DNA from: Anisakis pegreffii
Taxonomy: Eukaryota; Nematoda; Chromadorea; Rhabditida; Anisakidae
Reading direction: 5' to 3'
DNA length: 64,000 bases
NCBI GenBank assembly: GCA_035041965.1
Contig: JAPYMA010001294.1
Coordinates: 37,613 to 101,612 of the forward strand
Position numbers and translations under genes: made by a program. Below are positions 52,972 through 64,000 of the stretch, piece by piece (positions within the stretch are counted from its first letter, which is position 1; each line of letters begins with the position of its first letter). Below the pieces are notes generated by a model. That model saw nothing but the letters and a program-made list of their open reading frames with translations, did not search any database and was not told the DNA's origin.

Positions 52972-53944
52972 ATTTACGGCGATCATACCTGAAAAGAGTT
53001 CTACAAACCTTTCAGATGAACCTCCTCTGACTGTCTAACTTTTTGCGAAAGATGCCAATGCTAACATAACTGCAAAACAACGCGTGGAAGTGAAATTGTT
53101 ACAGTGTCTCGTACTGGTTGACTGGATGGATTTGTGCTACGCGTTATTCCATCGTTCATAATTGTTACGATGTATTGATGTTTTTCTTTCTTTGAAGTTG
53201 TCGTGTTGTTTCGTTTGCGTCCATTTTTTATCGAATTGCTTATGATTAACATCCTTTCCCAAGTGAGGTATTCAATATAATTCGGTAAGATGCGATGGGG
53301 ATGAGCAAATGCCGGGACGGATCAGGATCTGCCGGACGGAAACGGGCCAAGATTTGCTAAGCCGAAACTGGCTAAAGTAGGAATGCAAGTATGTGCTTAC
53401 GAATCAGACACTCAGAGCAAAGAAAACCTTTATGAATTTAATTTGTATGCACCAAATTGAAAATTCGCACTGGAAAAGTGGTTGGTTTCGAAGAGGGTTT
53501 TAAATATAACAGTGTTATTAACATATTTGTACACATTAACATAATTGATCAGCAAAAACATAGCAGAGAACCGTAGAGCCAGCACAGCTCGTGACGGGCT
53601 TACAAATCGGTTAGACGACTGTACAGTACTCAAAGCACTTCTGTAAACCATTTTTAACTATGAAATTTCATCATGGTGCAAGTGCACCTTCACAAGGAAT
53701 TTTTTACACTGGTCCAGCGTTTCTCTGACTTGAGTTACCCGCCTGTATTTCCTGCTTTATTTATTTGCTTAGTTACGCTGATAATTAATGTACGTTTTGC
53801 ATATATGCCTCTTCAAGATCACTTCGATTACCATTATTATCCCGTTGATTCTCTTCTCATCACTTGTGAATTGTGTTTTCATTGTTTCATGATGATTTTT
53901 TATCAGATTTTGATGGAGTGTAATAATTTCTGATTAAATTACAG

Positions 53945-54473
53945 ATGTCGAGTTCTTCATCGGCAAAAGTGACCTTCAAAATAACTTTAACCAGCGATCC
54001 AAAATTGCCATTCAAAGTGTGAGTTTATTACGGAACAGTATTTGAGATTTTGTTAATGGCACACACGGGATTATTCTGCAGAAACGGTCAGCAACATAGT
54101 TAAGTGAAAGAAAAATTGGAATTGATGCCCAAAATTCGTTCCCGAATGCTTTTTGTTTTGAGAGTTTTTATAGATGAATGGTTTCATTCATATTGTATAA
54201 TGATTCCTAATATGGAATTCAGCGTTTAAAATTGAAAATGGTGCAGACTAATCCCAAAATGATTGCAGTTTAAGCGTCCCAGAAGGTACGCCATTCACAG
54301 CTGTCCTGAAGTTTGCTGCGGAAGAGTTCAAAGTACCAACTGCAACGAGTGCCATAATAACGAACGATGGTGTAGGTGTTAATCCAGCGCAAACAGCTGG
54401 TAATGTTTTCTTAAAACATGGCTCTGAATTAAGGCTCATACCAAGGGACCGTGTTGGAGCTGCTTTATTCTGA
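53945..54473 (+). CDS. ufm-1: Ubiquitin-fold modifier 1 (UFM1) precursor
   Basis: Two exons, 53945-54018 and 54269-54473 (TGA), give 92 residues. The donor is gtgagt and the acceptor gattgcag. After a short Ser-rich start (MSSSSSAKV) the sequence follows metazoan UFM1 almost residue for residue: [82 protein letters not shown]1 is a ubiquitin-like protein that UFSP proteases trim to expose a terminal Gly, and that UBA5, UFC1 and UFL1 then attach to ribosomes and other ER targets. Here the Gly is followed by AALF rather than the usual two-residue tail. The bases attacag directly precede the ATG and could serve as a trans-splice acceptor. Confidence 0.95.
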
Positions 54474-56041
54474 TCACTTTCTCAAACCTGTCATCGTTCA
54501 ATCTCACTGCTAATCTCTTTAGATCAAATCTGCACCTCCGAAATTATCTTGTCATGATTGAAATAACATATCTGCGATTGAATTACTCGCTGAAATTTCG
54601 CCATTTACGTCACTCTCTCAATTTGAAGTTGAATTGTTTTCGCCAATCCTGTTAAAAGAAATCTTTTTTAAAATTTGTTCCTTTGTTATTGTTGAGATTC
54701 AACGATTCATCTGTGATTCGCATATCGAGATAATTTAATTTATTATTGATTAAAGATTTCAAGTTATCATCATTTTAAATGTTTTCAAACGTTAACATTT
54801 ATTTATTCAGAAGTGATGGATTTTTTTCGATTCCCTACCAGAGCCATCGGCTTACGCTTGAGTTGTCTGTCGATAAATTCAGCTGAAAATTCCAAAGAGT
54901 CGAAAAAATTTATTAAATCATGTCAACCACTATCTTTTATGAAGAAAATGTAAAATTGTTGGGAATTTGTTTTAGTTCGCCAAAATGCCATTCTTTGTTG
55001 GAAGTTTGTGCTAATTTATCTATTGCTATAAAATTCCTGTTTTTATCCGCATCATAGAAAGCTGTTTGTGATTCACATAAGAACAAGAATAAATGGGAGT
55101 AAAGATTTTATTCTGATGGCTCAATGCGTTAATAAACAATATCTTTTTTTTGCGTTTCAAGTTTCATTAAGTAGCACAGTAACGGACCGTGATGAACACA
55201 ACACGCACGCATACCTTTTTCTTTTATCATTCGTCATATTGCATCCCGTGCCCACCCAACTGCATCCCATTGCTCTGTACACTCCATTGCGATGCATGCT
55301 GATACAAAATTCAGTCCCACTACATCCGGTGTTTCGCAGTTTCATTTCTGGATGCGATAAGCTTCATTTTTCAATGCATAATTGATATCGTTTTGATTGG
55401 TGGTAGATTTCCCACTGTTTTTGTTTAAATAAAGTAGGATATTTTCGTAGTTTTAACTATCAAATTCCATTTTGGCTTGTTGACTGAATTACTTCTAGAT
55501 AGTATAAACCAGAGGTGCCCATAGAGGGGGGAGGGGAGGGGAGGGTAATTACCTAGGTTTGGGTAATTTGAGGGTGTCAGGGGTAGTGGGGTTAGGGAAG
55601 TTGGTTTCGACGGTAGAACATTTTAGTAGGAGGGTGAGAGGGGTAATAACGACCTGCCAGACCATCGAAGGGGGTAATGGAGCACCCGAGACCATTAGTT
55701 TAAAAAATGCGATAAATTCGTAACGTATCGGAACAACTTTCATAAATAAACATGAGTGCCGTGCCGACTGCAGTATCAATCGGGAAACACGATAAAAAAA
55801 GTATTCCCATCAATCTACTAGTTTCCTAATTGTTACGTTATTGGTCACAATTTTTTGGGTCGATTTGTAATGATTGATATCAGTTTTATAGTAAATATTC
55901 AGTTTAACGATGCTTAATTTTTTGCTTCATTTTGTCATGCTTTTTGTGAATTTCATTGTAAAGATGCAATTGATCCGGTGAGACATTCTGTGGCCGTTAT
56001 GTTTAAAGTGAACGTAGAAAACACTAATTAAAACACTAAAT
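54474..56041. other. Intergenic between ufm-1 and duplication copy 2
   Basis: No gene recognised. It includes the ufm-1 3' flank and a strongly strand-biased G-rich stretch at 55520-55690 with a potential G-quadruplex (listed). Short open frames here are not supported. Confidence 0.45.
55526..55545 (+). other. Potential G-quadruplex tract
   Basis: Four G runs (6, 4, 4 and 3 G) separated by single A bases on the plus strand fit the G3+N1-7 quadruplex pattern. The next ~140 bases remain G-rich on the same strand. This is a structural prediction only. Confidence 0.5.
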
Positions 56042-59000
56042 TCCCACATCCCCGACTGTTTTTAGCCCGCGGCCATTTTCGAGGAATTCTCTGTCCCCGA
56101 AAATCTCCGTCCCCGAAAGTCACTAATTTTCCCTGTCCCCGACTTTTTCTCCGTCCCCGCACCACACTAAGTTACAGCCTCTTTATCACGAACTCGAAAC
56201 ATTAGTTTGCGTTGTCTCTTATCCTTAATATTAACTCGTGCGGATATCGTTAATCAACAAAGCTGATGGTATCATTTGTACAAATGCATTCATAGTGTAT
56301 GCATCATCTCTTCATCTACAAACACATTCGAATCTGCGCGCAAGACTTCGTTTCTCTTACTTTTATGATTCATCACCTGCATTTTCCTTTTAAAATCCTG
56401 AATTCATCGTTTTGTGTATCATTTTCTTCAATAAGTCACACCTCAACAATTCAGTATTTCAACCCTAAATGTCCTTTATTAAAAATATATTCATTCATTC
56501 TCAGTTTAAATCACTCCGAAAATCATCAACATTTCCGACCAAACTCGAGTGTTCTCGACATTCTCACCAACCTTCATCTCCCAAGCCGTTATAACGGATT
56601 AATATTCCGTCGCAATTCTTACCTCATGTGACTACCGTTAATTTTATCACAATTGTTGACTCCATCCCCAGTTATTGTCCTCCTCGCGAATCATTTAACG
56701 TTGCTGTCACTAAGTTCATTTCGATTTCTTTCATTAACAGATTACTGATTCTTTCCTTTTTTATTAGATGAACAAATTCTATGTAGTGAACGGTCATCAC
56801 ATCACCATACCACTAAACATCCAATACAAAGTTACCTGTTCACTACACTTAATGTTTTCACATAGGAACGAATTTATTTATTAGCATTTATATTATTGTT
56901 GAATTGAAACAAAGACGCTGACAATGCCTTTAAGATAAGTACATACAATAACGATGGAATAATTTCCCACAATATCTACAAAAATTGCAGTAATAACTGC
57001 ACAATATAACTGTAATTTGATTACAAAAATTTGCCATCAAATCGAATGCCCCGTGTTTGATAAGTCCACTGATTTAACGAGATGTTAATTTTCGAAATAT
57101 AATCATTCCATCTCAGTGGCACTTCCCCAATTTTGTTTTAAGATACAACCCGTATTTCGATTGTGATCTGCCTTTACATGTGGATATCATCTGAATCATT
57201 TTCTAACGTGGACATAGATTGTGATCTTGATGTGAAGCGCTATCCTCATACCGCTCCCCATTGCTATTCGAAAGACCTTACAATTAAATCAAGTGCTCAA
57301 TATTCTTCAAATAGTCGACAGCAATTTCCGTTCATTCTAAAAATCTTCCATCCTAGAGTTTGGCGAACCATACACGAGCTATCCAGCAAGGGTTTGTTTA
57401 TTTCAAAGAGCAATGAAAGGAAACTCAGTGCACCTTCAGCATGAAAAAGGTGACTTACCGGTGATGACATAGGTGAGTTCCTAACAAATAAAAATAGGAA
57501 TAAGATTCTGTAATTCAATAGTATCGAAACAGTACACGTAAAAAAACAATGGAGATAGGAATGAAATAAGATGCAAGGAATTGATTCTCCGAACACCATA
57601 GCAAAAATATCGCATTTAACACTCAAACCAAAAGGAATCATAACCTACTGTTGAACCCATCCAATATAATTGGAATGAAGCCGAGTTTCTTTTTCAAAAT
57701 TTTTAGCAATATAATCTCGAATCAAGTCTAGCTGAAATGAAGAACTGAAGGAAGTTATCTAAATAAATTCGATCTTTCCAATGATCAATTATTGGATTAA
57801 GAATAACAAAAATTGGAATTACATTCAGTGTTCTGCCACGTTCGATCCTCTTGGTTAATGTTTCATCGGGCTTTTTTACGATATATTTTGAGCACTCGCC
57901 GACAAACCTGTAGACGAACCTATGTGAATTGTAGTTCCAAAACGTAAACCGATATATATTGTACAGCACCGGTGTTTTTGGGTTGGGAGTTTTGGTCATT
58001 TTTCTTCTTTTTATAGGCTGATCCACAGATTTTTTGTGGGACCGCTGAATATAACACAATATTCAATTGAAATCATAGAACTGGAAAAACAAAGGACGAC
58101 TACAATTATAAAATCTCGGGAATATTCTCACTAATACATTTCGGGACATTAAACAAGAATAATATTAATCACCAGTTGGTTTTCTGCGGGTTGAATCGTA
58201 TGCTCTTACCATATCACCTTGTGACACCTCTCCACCCTCCTCCTGAGAAAAGGCGTATCCTGCTGAAAAGAAAATTCAAGTTTAGGGTGATTTAGATTTT
58301 CAAAAACATACAATGTAAATGGGGTTTGCAATAATTCATAATAGGAATATAATGAATAAATCAATAGTTTGAGGATTTTAATAAAGAGGGAGAGCGAAGA
58401 ATGGCTTTGAGTTATTAACGCCTGAAAATGGTGAAAAAGGAAAAAATGGAAATAAGAAACTTTCGGATAGCGGCTCGTCTTCTTCACTTGAGGACGGTTC
58501 ATGTCGGTCTTCCTCTGCTAAAGGTGCAGCATTCTCCAGTAGATTCGCAGTTTCTGTGGACTGTATTTCTGTGGACCTATAACGACGCATTTTGAGCATG
58601 AATTCAATTCAATATTTAAATATATAGGCCTTAGGGCTTTGAAAATGATGACTATTGGCTATTGTTTAGCTCATCATGAATTGAAGGATTCACCAAATGA
58701 AAAGATGCTGCCAGATTAAGTCTGTGGTGACGGTAGTGAAGGAGTGCAATAAGAGGAACAGTCATGAATAGTGTGAAGAGAACGTGATACAGAAACAACA
58801 TGGTTGTATTGAAGACGGGAGTGTTCCAAAAATGCGGTGAATATGCATAAAGGTACATGAAATCATCGTCAACAGAAAAGTGTTCATAAATTTTGAGCTT
58901 GGTTAATTTCATGTGAGATACTTGAGCGATAACTTGACAGGGCAACAAGGCACAAGGAGTAGTAATGTTGACACCCAATTGTTGTAGAGTCCACAATTGA

Positions 59001-60869
59001 ATTAGTCGTTTATTTAAAACCAGTTAGTCGACGAACCACGATGCAATGAAAAATGACACGGAATCAGCATCAGACGGTGTTGATTCGATGCTTAAAACTT
59101 GCATGTTGGACTAATCTTTGCAATAAGATGAAGAAGGATGATCAGATGTTGGTGATCGCCCAACTCATTCAGATAACTGGTGCTGCCATAAATAACTGTT
59201 TCATGTAATGTACCGCCATTCAACTGATGATCTTCATCAAATCCTTATCTCACATCCAATTCACACTTCACTTATTCATTTCTGTAGAATAACTGTCTCA
59301 TCTCAGTTCCACTGAATGAATGTATCAACCAATGGTTAAGCATATCAAGAGATAAACTGGTTGGAGGACAGAGCTTGATAATCCAATGAAGCTCGATGTT
59401 CTTAAAAAAGCAGCAAGCGATTATAAAAGTTGCATCGCATTAGGAACTGTATTCGTTCCGTTCAGATCTACTCAAGTGCATAATTCAAATGAACATTAAA
59501 CTGTGATTTAGAAAATTTCATAAATCCGTTCTACCACAAATTAGCAGTGTCAGCATTCACGCACACAAAAAACACTGGTTCAAGTTGGAATGTGTGCAAA
59601 AAATCAGAGCATTCAGAGAGATGATGTGCGTGAAACGAGAGAATTAATGCAAGCTGAAAGCAGGATAACAGGATAGAATTTGAAATGGATTTGTAAAGAC
59701 AATAAATTGGTCAAGCTCAAGAATGCTCAAAAAATGAGACTTAACTATGGTAATAATGAAAAGCATAACAGTGGTAATTGCGATCACTGAACTGCTATCA
59801 GTACCATTATTAATACCAATTAAGTGCCAAAGCTAAAAACAAAAAATAATGTAATTGTATGGACCTGTCTTCATCAACTGCAACATTTGAACTTTTATTG
59901 ATGGAAGCCAATAAACGATCTGATGGAAAAGTAGTTCTAAGCATTCTGAAAACAAAACATTCTGTCATAAGTCCACGCAGCCATCTTAAACTTCAAAAAC
60001 GTCAATGATAACCGATTTCACGAATCTCGTCAGTATGAGCAAAAACAGAACCCAAATCTTTTGAAATACAACGCCAAGATAAAGAAATTTTGGTGCATTC
60101 AAAAGTTGAATATAAATAGCCGACTTAAATGCACCAAACGAATGGGTAGGTTTACGTACGGATTACTAAATTAATGAAGTATGATTGTGATAGAACATAC
60201 ATTCCAGAGATAAGATCACTCAGAAGTGCAGTAAATGGGATTAATATGAAGGCAAGCCAAAAACTGGGAGATGACATCATCATATACGCCATCCCACACA
60301 TTTCCTCTCCTAATGGTATATAAGGCCACAGCTGCAAGACAGTCATAAATGCGTATTAAAACTTAACGGTAATTTATTCAATCAGAATGGAACGGAAAAT
60401 AAGAGAGATAAACAGAATCAATTTACTGAAATGAAGTGCAACAATCCAAAAAATGTTCGCAATGAATTCATTTACTTCTGCCATCATTACTAAATGTGAA
60501 ACTAGAAAGACTGAAAAGGCATGCAACTGCATTTCGTATAAAGAACTCGCACAAACGGCTAAAGGACACGTTGTAGGCAGTTGATAAAATCAGCACTGAA
60601 ATCTTGATAAACACGAAATGACTAACTGGAAGAGTTAAAAAAGGAACTTAAAAGTGCTGAAAAAAAGATTCTTCGCACCAAAACACTATCAAAAGTTAAG
60701 TCATTCCAAACATAAGCCCAAATCTAAATACTGAAAGGAAACAAACCGCTGAATAGATCATCAAGAAAATGAACCAGAAAATGATTGATCCAATCGATGA
60801 TGCAATCACTATCCACGTCCACGAATAACATTCCAGTAACGATTTTAAACAAACGGTTGCAACCACAAA
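56042..60869. repeat. Segmental duplication, copy 2
   Basis: Same orientation and content as 34316-40700 but lacking the LINE fragment. Near-identity holds from 56042 to about 58430; from there to 60869 the match is patchy, with exons better kept than introns. Homology stops just beyond the TM8 exon acceptor at about 60870-60880. Confidence 0.9.
58165..60869 (-). pseudogene. Truncated second copy of the flippase 3' end
   Basis: Contains counterparts of the last six tat-1 exons only: 60869-60747, 60331-60201, 59945-59865, a damaged one at about 59240-59050, 58576-58488 and 58262-58165. The TM8 exon ([17 protein letters not shown]), the TM9-10 exon ([20 protein letters not shown]) and the next one are open and keep their splice sites. 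The fourth exon has lost its acceptor and first ~30 bases, and a 7-base deletion shifts its frame (GELGD then HQHL instead of SLSPTSG). There is no upstream catalytic domain in the following 3 kb, so it cannot make a flippase. It may be a pseudogene, or may supply alternative tails to something upstream outside the window. Confidence 0.8.
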
Positions 60870-61105
60870 CTGTAACTAACAGAAACAATACATGATACCG
60901 AATGCGTAGAAATGTCTTGATTGGCTTCGTATGTTGCCAGGACGAGACGAAACGCAAAAACAATTATTTCTGACTTGTGAATATTGTGTGGTGATGGGTT
61001 GTCGAGCGTGACTTAAATTCCAGGAGCTCGACTTGAGGGACATTGATTCGAGGCGTTTCTACACGAACATTCATTCACTTCACCACGCTGCGAGCTGCAG
61101 CTATC

Positions 61106-61447
61106 TCATTTAACATAAATGACAATGCTTAGGATTGAAAATATTGATACAACAATCGATACAATAATCAAAATGACATTTTCACAGATTCTATTCAGCA
61201 TGAGTTTTATTTTATCAGCAGTTTTCTCAGCACGCTTCTCGTTCATGTGTTGCATTGTTACTGGATGACTTTTGATCCATTTCGAGAAATATCCATGAAT
61301 TTTCGGATCACCGAATATAATAGCAAAGTAGATTTCCACGAGGTGAACACTTGTTAGGTTGCATTCAGGAATGGAATCAACATATCGACGAATCAATACG
61401 TTCACATTAGCAATAGGCGGATTGCGATCCTCGAGATAACCGTCTTC
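61106..61447 (-). CDS. Possible terminal exon of a single-pass membrane protein (unrecognised)
   Basis: A 113-codon open frame with no ATG near its start, ending in TGA. It begins EDGYLEDRNPPIANV, has a charged middle (DPKIHGYFSKWIKSHP, NEKRAEKTADKIK) and ends with about 23 hydrophobic residues (VILIIVSIVVSIF...IVIYV) followed by K and stop. The layout suggests a C-terminal membrane anchor. Composition is protein-like and the frame is longer than its surroundings usually allow. I do not recognise the family. It abuts one copy of the 61440-61997 repeat module, so it could also belong to a mobile or duplicated sequence. Confidence 0.35.
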   Translation of the reverse strand, partial: EDGYLEDRNPPIANVNVLIRRYVDSIPECNLTSVHLVEIYFAIIFGDPKIHGYFSKWIKSHPVTMQHMNEKRAEKTADKIKLMLNRICENVILIIVSIVVSIFSILSIVIYVK

Positions 61448-61997
61448 TCAGGTTTGCCCGGAAACATGCGAATTTCTTTTCATCGTTCGATCCAGCAGAA
61501 CCTCTAGATTCAGAATATTAAAAATATCCCTCAACAATTTTGCCTTGTTGAGGAGGTATAGGCATTTTATTAATAATATCTCGGGTGCCACATTCAAGGC
61601 TACCGTCTTCTCAAGTTTGCCCAGTAACGTATGAATTTTTTCGCATCAGTCTGGTTTTAATTGGCTTTATTGTTAATCAATCTTGTTAACTCCTCTTGAT
61701 CTGATATGAATATACCATATACTCTGTGGATTCTGCTCGATCGAACAATGTATAAATAATGATATGTTTCCGGGCAAAGCTGAGAAGACGGTGAGCTTGA
61801 ATACACCATCAAACTCAAATTTCTATTATTTAGGATCACAAAAATTAATATATCTCCTCGCAAAGTGGAAATTTTAAGCCGGCATTTCATTATTAGAAAG
61901 AAGAGATTCTGCTCGATCGAACAATGTATAAATGATGATATGTTTCCGGGCAAAGCTGAGAAGACGGTGAGCTTGAATACATCAAACTCAAATTTCT
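61440..61997. repeat. Four-copy repeat module in both orientations
   Basis: Two direct copies (61731-61823 and 61907-61997, about 90 bases each, nearly identical) share TTCTGCTCGATCGAACAATG, GTTTCCGGGCAAAGCTGAGA and AGACGGTGAGCTTGAATAC. Two shorter, more diverged copies lie in the opposite orientation (61500-61440 and about 61640-61601), each with GGGCAAAC.TGAGAAGACGGT. The arrangement could fold into alternative hairpins. Confidence 0.7.
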
Positions 61998-63479
61998 GTA
62001 GTTATGTACAGTCTCTATTGATCTATAGTGATCAAATGCATATCAATGAACACCATTGCGCTAGTTGAGATAGCTTTGGTAAACTTTTCGCTAAAAAACA
62101 TCCCACTAAAAATATCACAGAACTCTTGAACAATCCCCTTACTATCTCAAAATCCGCATGTAGCATAATAATATGTATGTGCGGTTGTGATCATCCCGTT
62201 CTGATCATAGTGCATTCTATGATCTGTCAGTGGTCTGTCAATAGTACCTTACCAATTGATCACCACAGATCATATCAAAGTGACTGCCTTACTCATTATA
62301 TTGATATGTTCATTTATTTTTATCATGTATAGTTTGTGCGGTTGAGCTGTGGTGCGTAATAGATATTTATATATGTTATTCATGATTTTGGTCGGTTCAT
62401 CTGTTTTCTGCTGTAATTCGACATTGCGCTTTAAATCTTTCAAGTTCAAATATTCTTCCGATTTGTCATGGATATTAGTATCATATTGTTCGATAGGTCG
62501 ATGACTCATAGATTAAGGAGAGATATGATAAAGAATGAGTTCTTCTAAAGAGTGGAGGGTGGGAAGGTTATTTGGATCCAATCTTCGAATTTAGTTTAAA
62601 TGCTGAAATATTGCTAACATTTGGTAGAATGTAAGTGATATCTTCATAAATCATCTATATTTGCGTAGATCGTTTATAATGTTTGCGAATATTTTAAAAA
62701 TGATAAATGTATTATCAATAAGAATCGTACAATTTACAACTGAACGAATCAATATTAGATTAAGCATGTCAAAAGTGGTCACTGACCACAACTCAATTTT
62801 ATTTTTTGTCCCTAAGTTCAAAAATAAATGAAAACAAGTAATTAAAAAAAAGAGGGGGGGGGCTGTTCTTTTATTTATTTGATTTCCGATGAAAAGGGAA
62901 ATGAATGAAAAGTAAAGCTGAAAATTCTAACCCTGCGCTTCCTCGCGCTATCGCATCATAATTAAGGTATATTGTTGAACCATACTGTTGTCATACAGTT
63001 ATCTTGTCGCTATCGTATCATGTTGTTGATTATTCCTGTATGATTGTTTTTATTTTGATGTCGCAGCAAACATGAGAATTTTTCGTTGCCGTTTACGTTT
63101 AAAGTCCTACGAAATTGCACCGTTGTCTTTCCCATTTCATATGAGTAGTAAACCGTTTTGTTTATTCGAGGGGGAAGTCTGATGTGTTCCAATGTTTTCA
63201 TGACGAACGTGAAGTGGCGATATTTCAGAGATCAACAAAGTGTAACTCACATTTTTGTTTGATTTTCATATGCCACGTTCGCTCCGTACGAGTCTCATTT
63301 GCATATGTTTAGGGAAGCACTGTTTTAAAGGAATTTTTGCGTCAACGGTTGCTCTTTTTGTGATCAGAAAATTCGCGTATTTCAACAGCTCCTTTGATTT
63401 TGAGATATCTTATCTACACATCTCGTGTTTTTTACTCTTCCGTCTTATCCAATTTGTATTTGTATTGTATTTGTATTCA

Positions 63480-63620
63480 TCGCCTGTGTTTGGGCTTGGG
63501 TATTCTTAGGCCCGGGTATTCTTGGGCCTGGGCATTGGGTCTTAGAATTCATTATGTGTATTTGGGCCTGGATATTGGGCTTGAGGATTCATTATATATA
63601 TTTGGAACTGAGTCTGAGAT
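63480..63620 (+). repeat. G-rich short tandem repeats
   Basis: Units of the form GGGCTTGGGTATTCTTAGGC / GGGTATTCTTGGGCCTGGGC are followed by two copies of a ~50-base unit with ATTCATTAT.T.TATTTGG. Copies differ by a few bases. The overlapping long open frames are a consequence of the repetition. Confidence 0.55.
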
Positions 63621-64000
63621 TGTGATGTGGGAACTGAGAGAACAGGGTTAGTGTTGGAGATGGAATTCTGGATAAGATTTAGAGAGGGGACTGGCTGACT
63701 TTTGAAAGCGATGGGACTGCAACGTTTTATTGGGACTAGTGAAAACTAGGACTAGTTGGACTTAGAGCTTCAGTCTGAAATTGAATTATATGGTAGGGTA
63801 AAGATTATTTGGGATTAGGATGGGATATGATCTGAGGTTGAGGGTGGCTGGTTGTAGACCTGGATAAGACTGATTTGTGCTGCTGGAGTTGTGGGTCAGG
63901 GCTGAATGTTTGGAATTGAGAGCTGTGCATGTTGCAGTTGGTTATATTCGAGGCAATTCAAAGCATTTGATCCTTTAACCTAGCCACTCGGTCTTGAGGC

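Larger units (their letters stand above)
50007..53944. other. Divergent region between tat-1 and ufm-1
   Basis: Should contain the tat-1 promoter and possibly further 5' exons, plus the upstream flank of ufm-1. It holds a foldback sequence (50904-51068), a telomere-like array (52089-52457) and a hAT-like element (52622-52971), each listed separately. A minus-strand open frame at 53651-53562 could encode a mitochondrial presequence but has no identifiable next exon. Confidence 0.45.
60870..64000. other. Repeat-rich end of the window
   Basis: Apart from the open frame at 61106-61447, no exon was recognised. The region contains a four-copy inverted/direct module (61440-61997), a G run at 62854-62863, and G-rich short repeats at 63480-63620. 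Confidence 0.4.

Noticed and set aside
63255..63651. Overlapping plus-strand open frames of 66-85 codons
   Set aside because: They arise from G-rich short repeats read in several frames and look unlike real protein.

Overview
This is nuclear DNA from a nematode. Every gene found is split by introns with GT donors and TTTCAG- or TTTAAG-type acceptors, and one neuropeptide gene (pdf-1) encodes both PDF-1 peptides in the form known from C. elegans. The sequence is AT-rich, with long introns (5.5 kb in pdf-1) and several small DNA transposons. Species cannot be told from the sequence. All gene models are hand-built from splice sites, reading phase and recalled family sequences; no search or RNA evidence was available.

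Layout, left to right. 519-1826 (+): last three exons of an LRRFIP1/2-like coiled-coil gene. 5840-11566 (+): pdf-1 prepropeptide. 14254-18252 (+): LHFPL/claudin-superfamily tetraspan protein, with a 1.13-kb non-autonomous hAT transposon in its first intron. 20226-22527 (-): mitochondrial ribosomal protein L44, first exon not found. 23788-25946 (-): methylcrotonoyl-CoA carboxylase beta subunit, first exon uncertain. 28999-32196 (+): complete nine-exon cyclin A. 36422-50006 (-): 25-exon P4-ATPase of the ATP8A/TAT-1 type, with a decayed LINE and a hAT-like element in its introns. 53945-54473 (+): UFM1. 56042-60869: second, partial copy of the P4-ATPase 3' end. 60870-64000: repeats and one possible membrane-anchored terminal exon.

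The genes do not form an operon or pathway. They are separate housekeeping and neuronal genes: mitochondrial translation and leucine breakdown (L44, MCCC2), cell cycle (cyclin A), lipid flipping (tat-1), ufmylation (ufm-1), neuropeptide signalling (pdf-1) and membrane or cytoskeletal proteins. As far as I recall, the C. elegans orthologues of at least five (pdf-1, the MCCC2 gene, cya-1, tat-1, ufm-1) all lie on chromosome III, so the window probably samples the matching ancestral linkage group.

The most notable structures are the mosaic partial duplication of the flippase 3' end (one part almost identical, the rest clearly diverged), a hAT element with a perfect 8-bp target duplication carrying a frame-preserving exon-like cassette, and a degenerate telomere-like (TTAGGC-related) array at 52.1-52.5 kb. 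I found no new multi-gene system.
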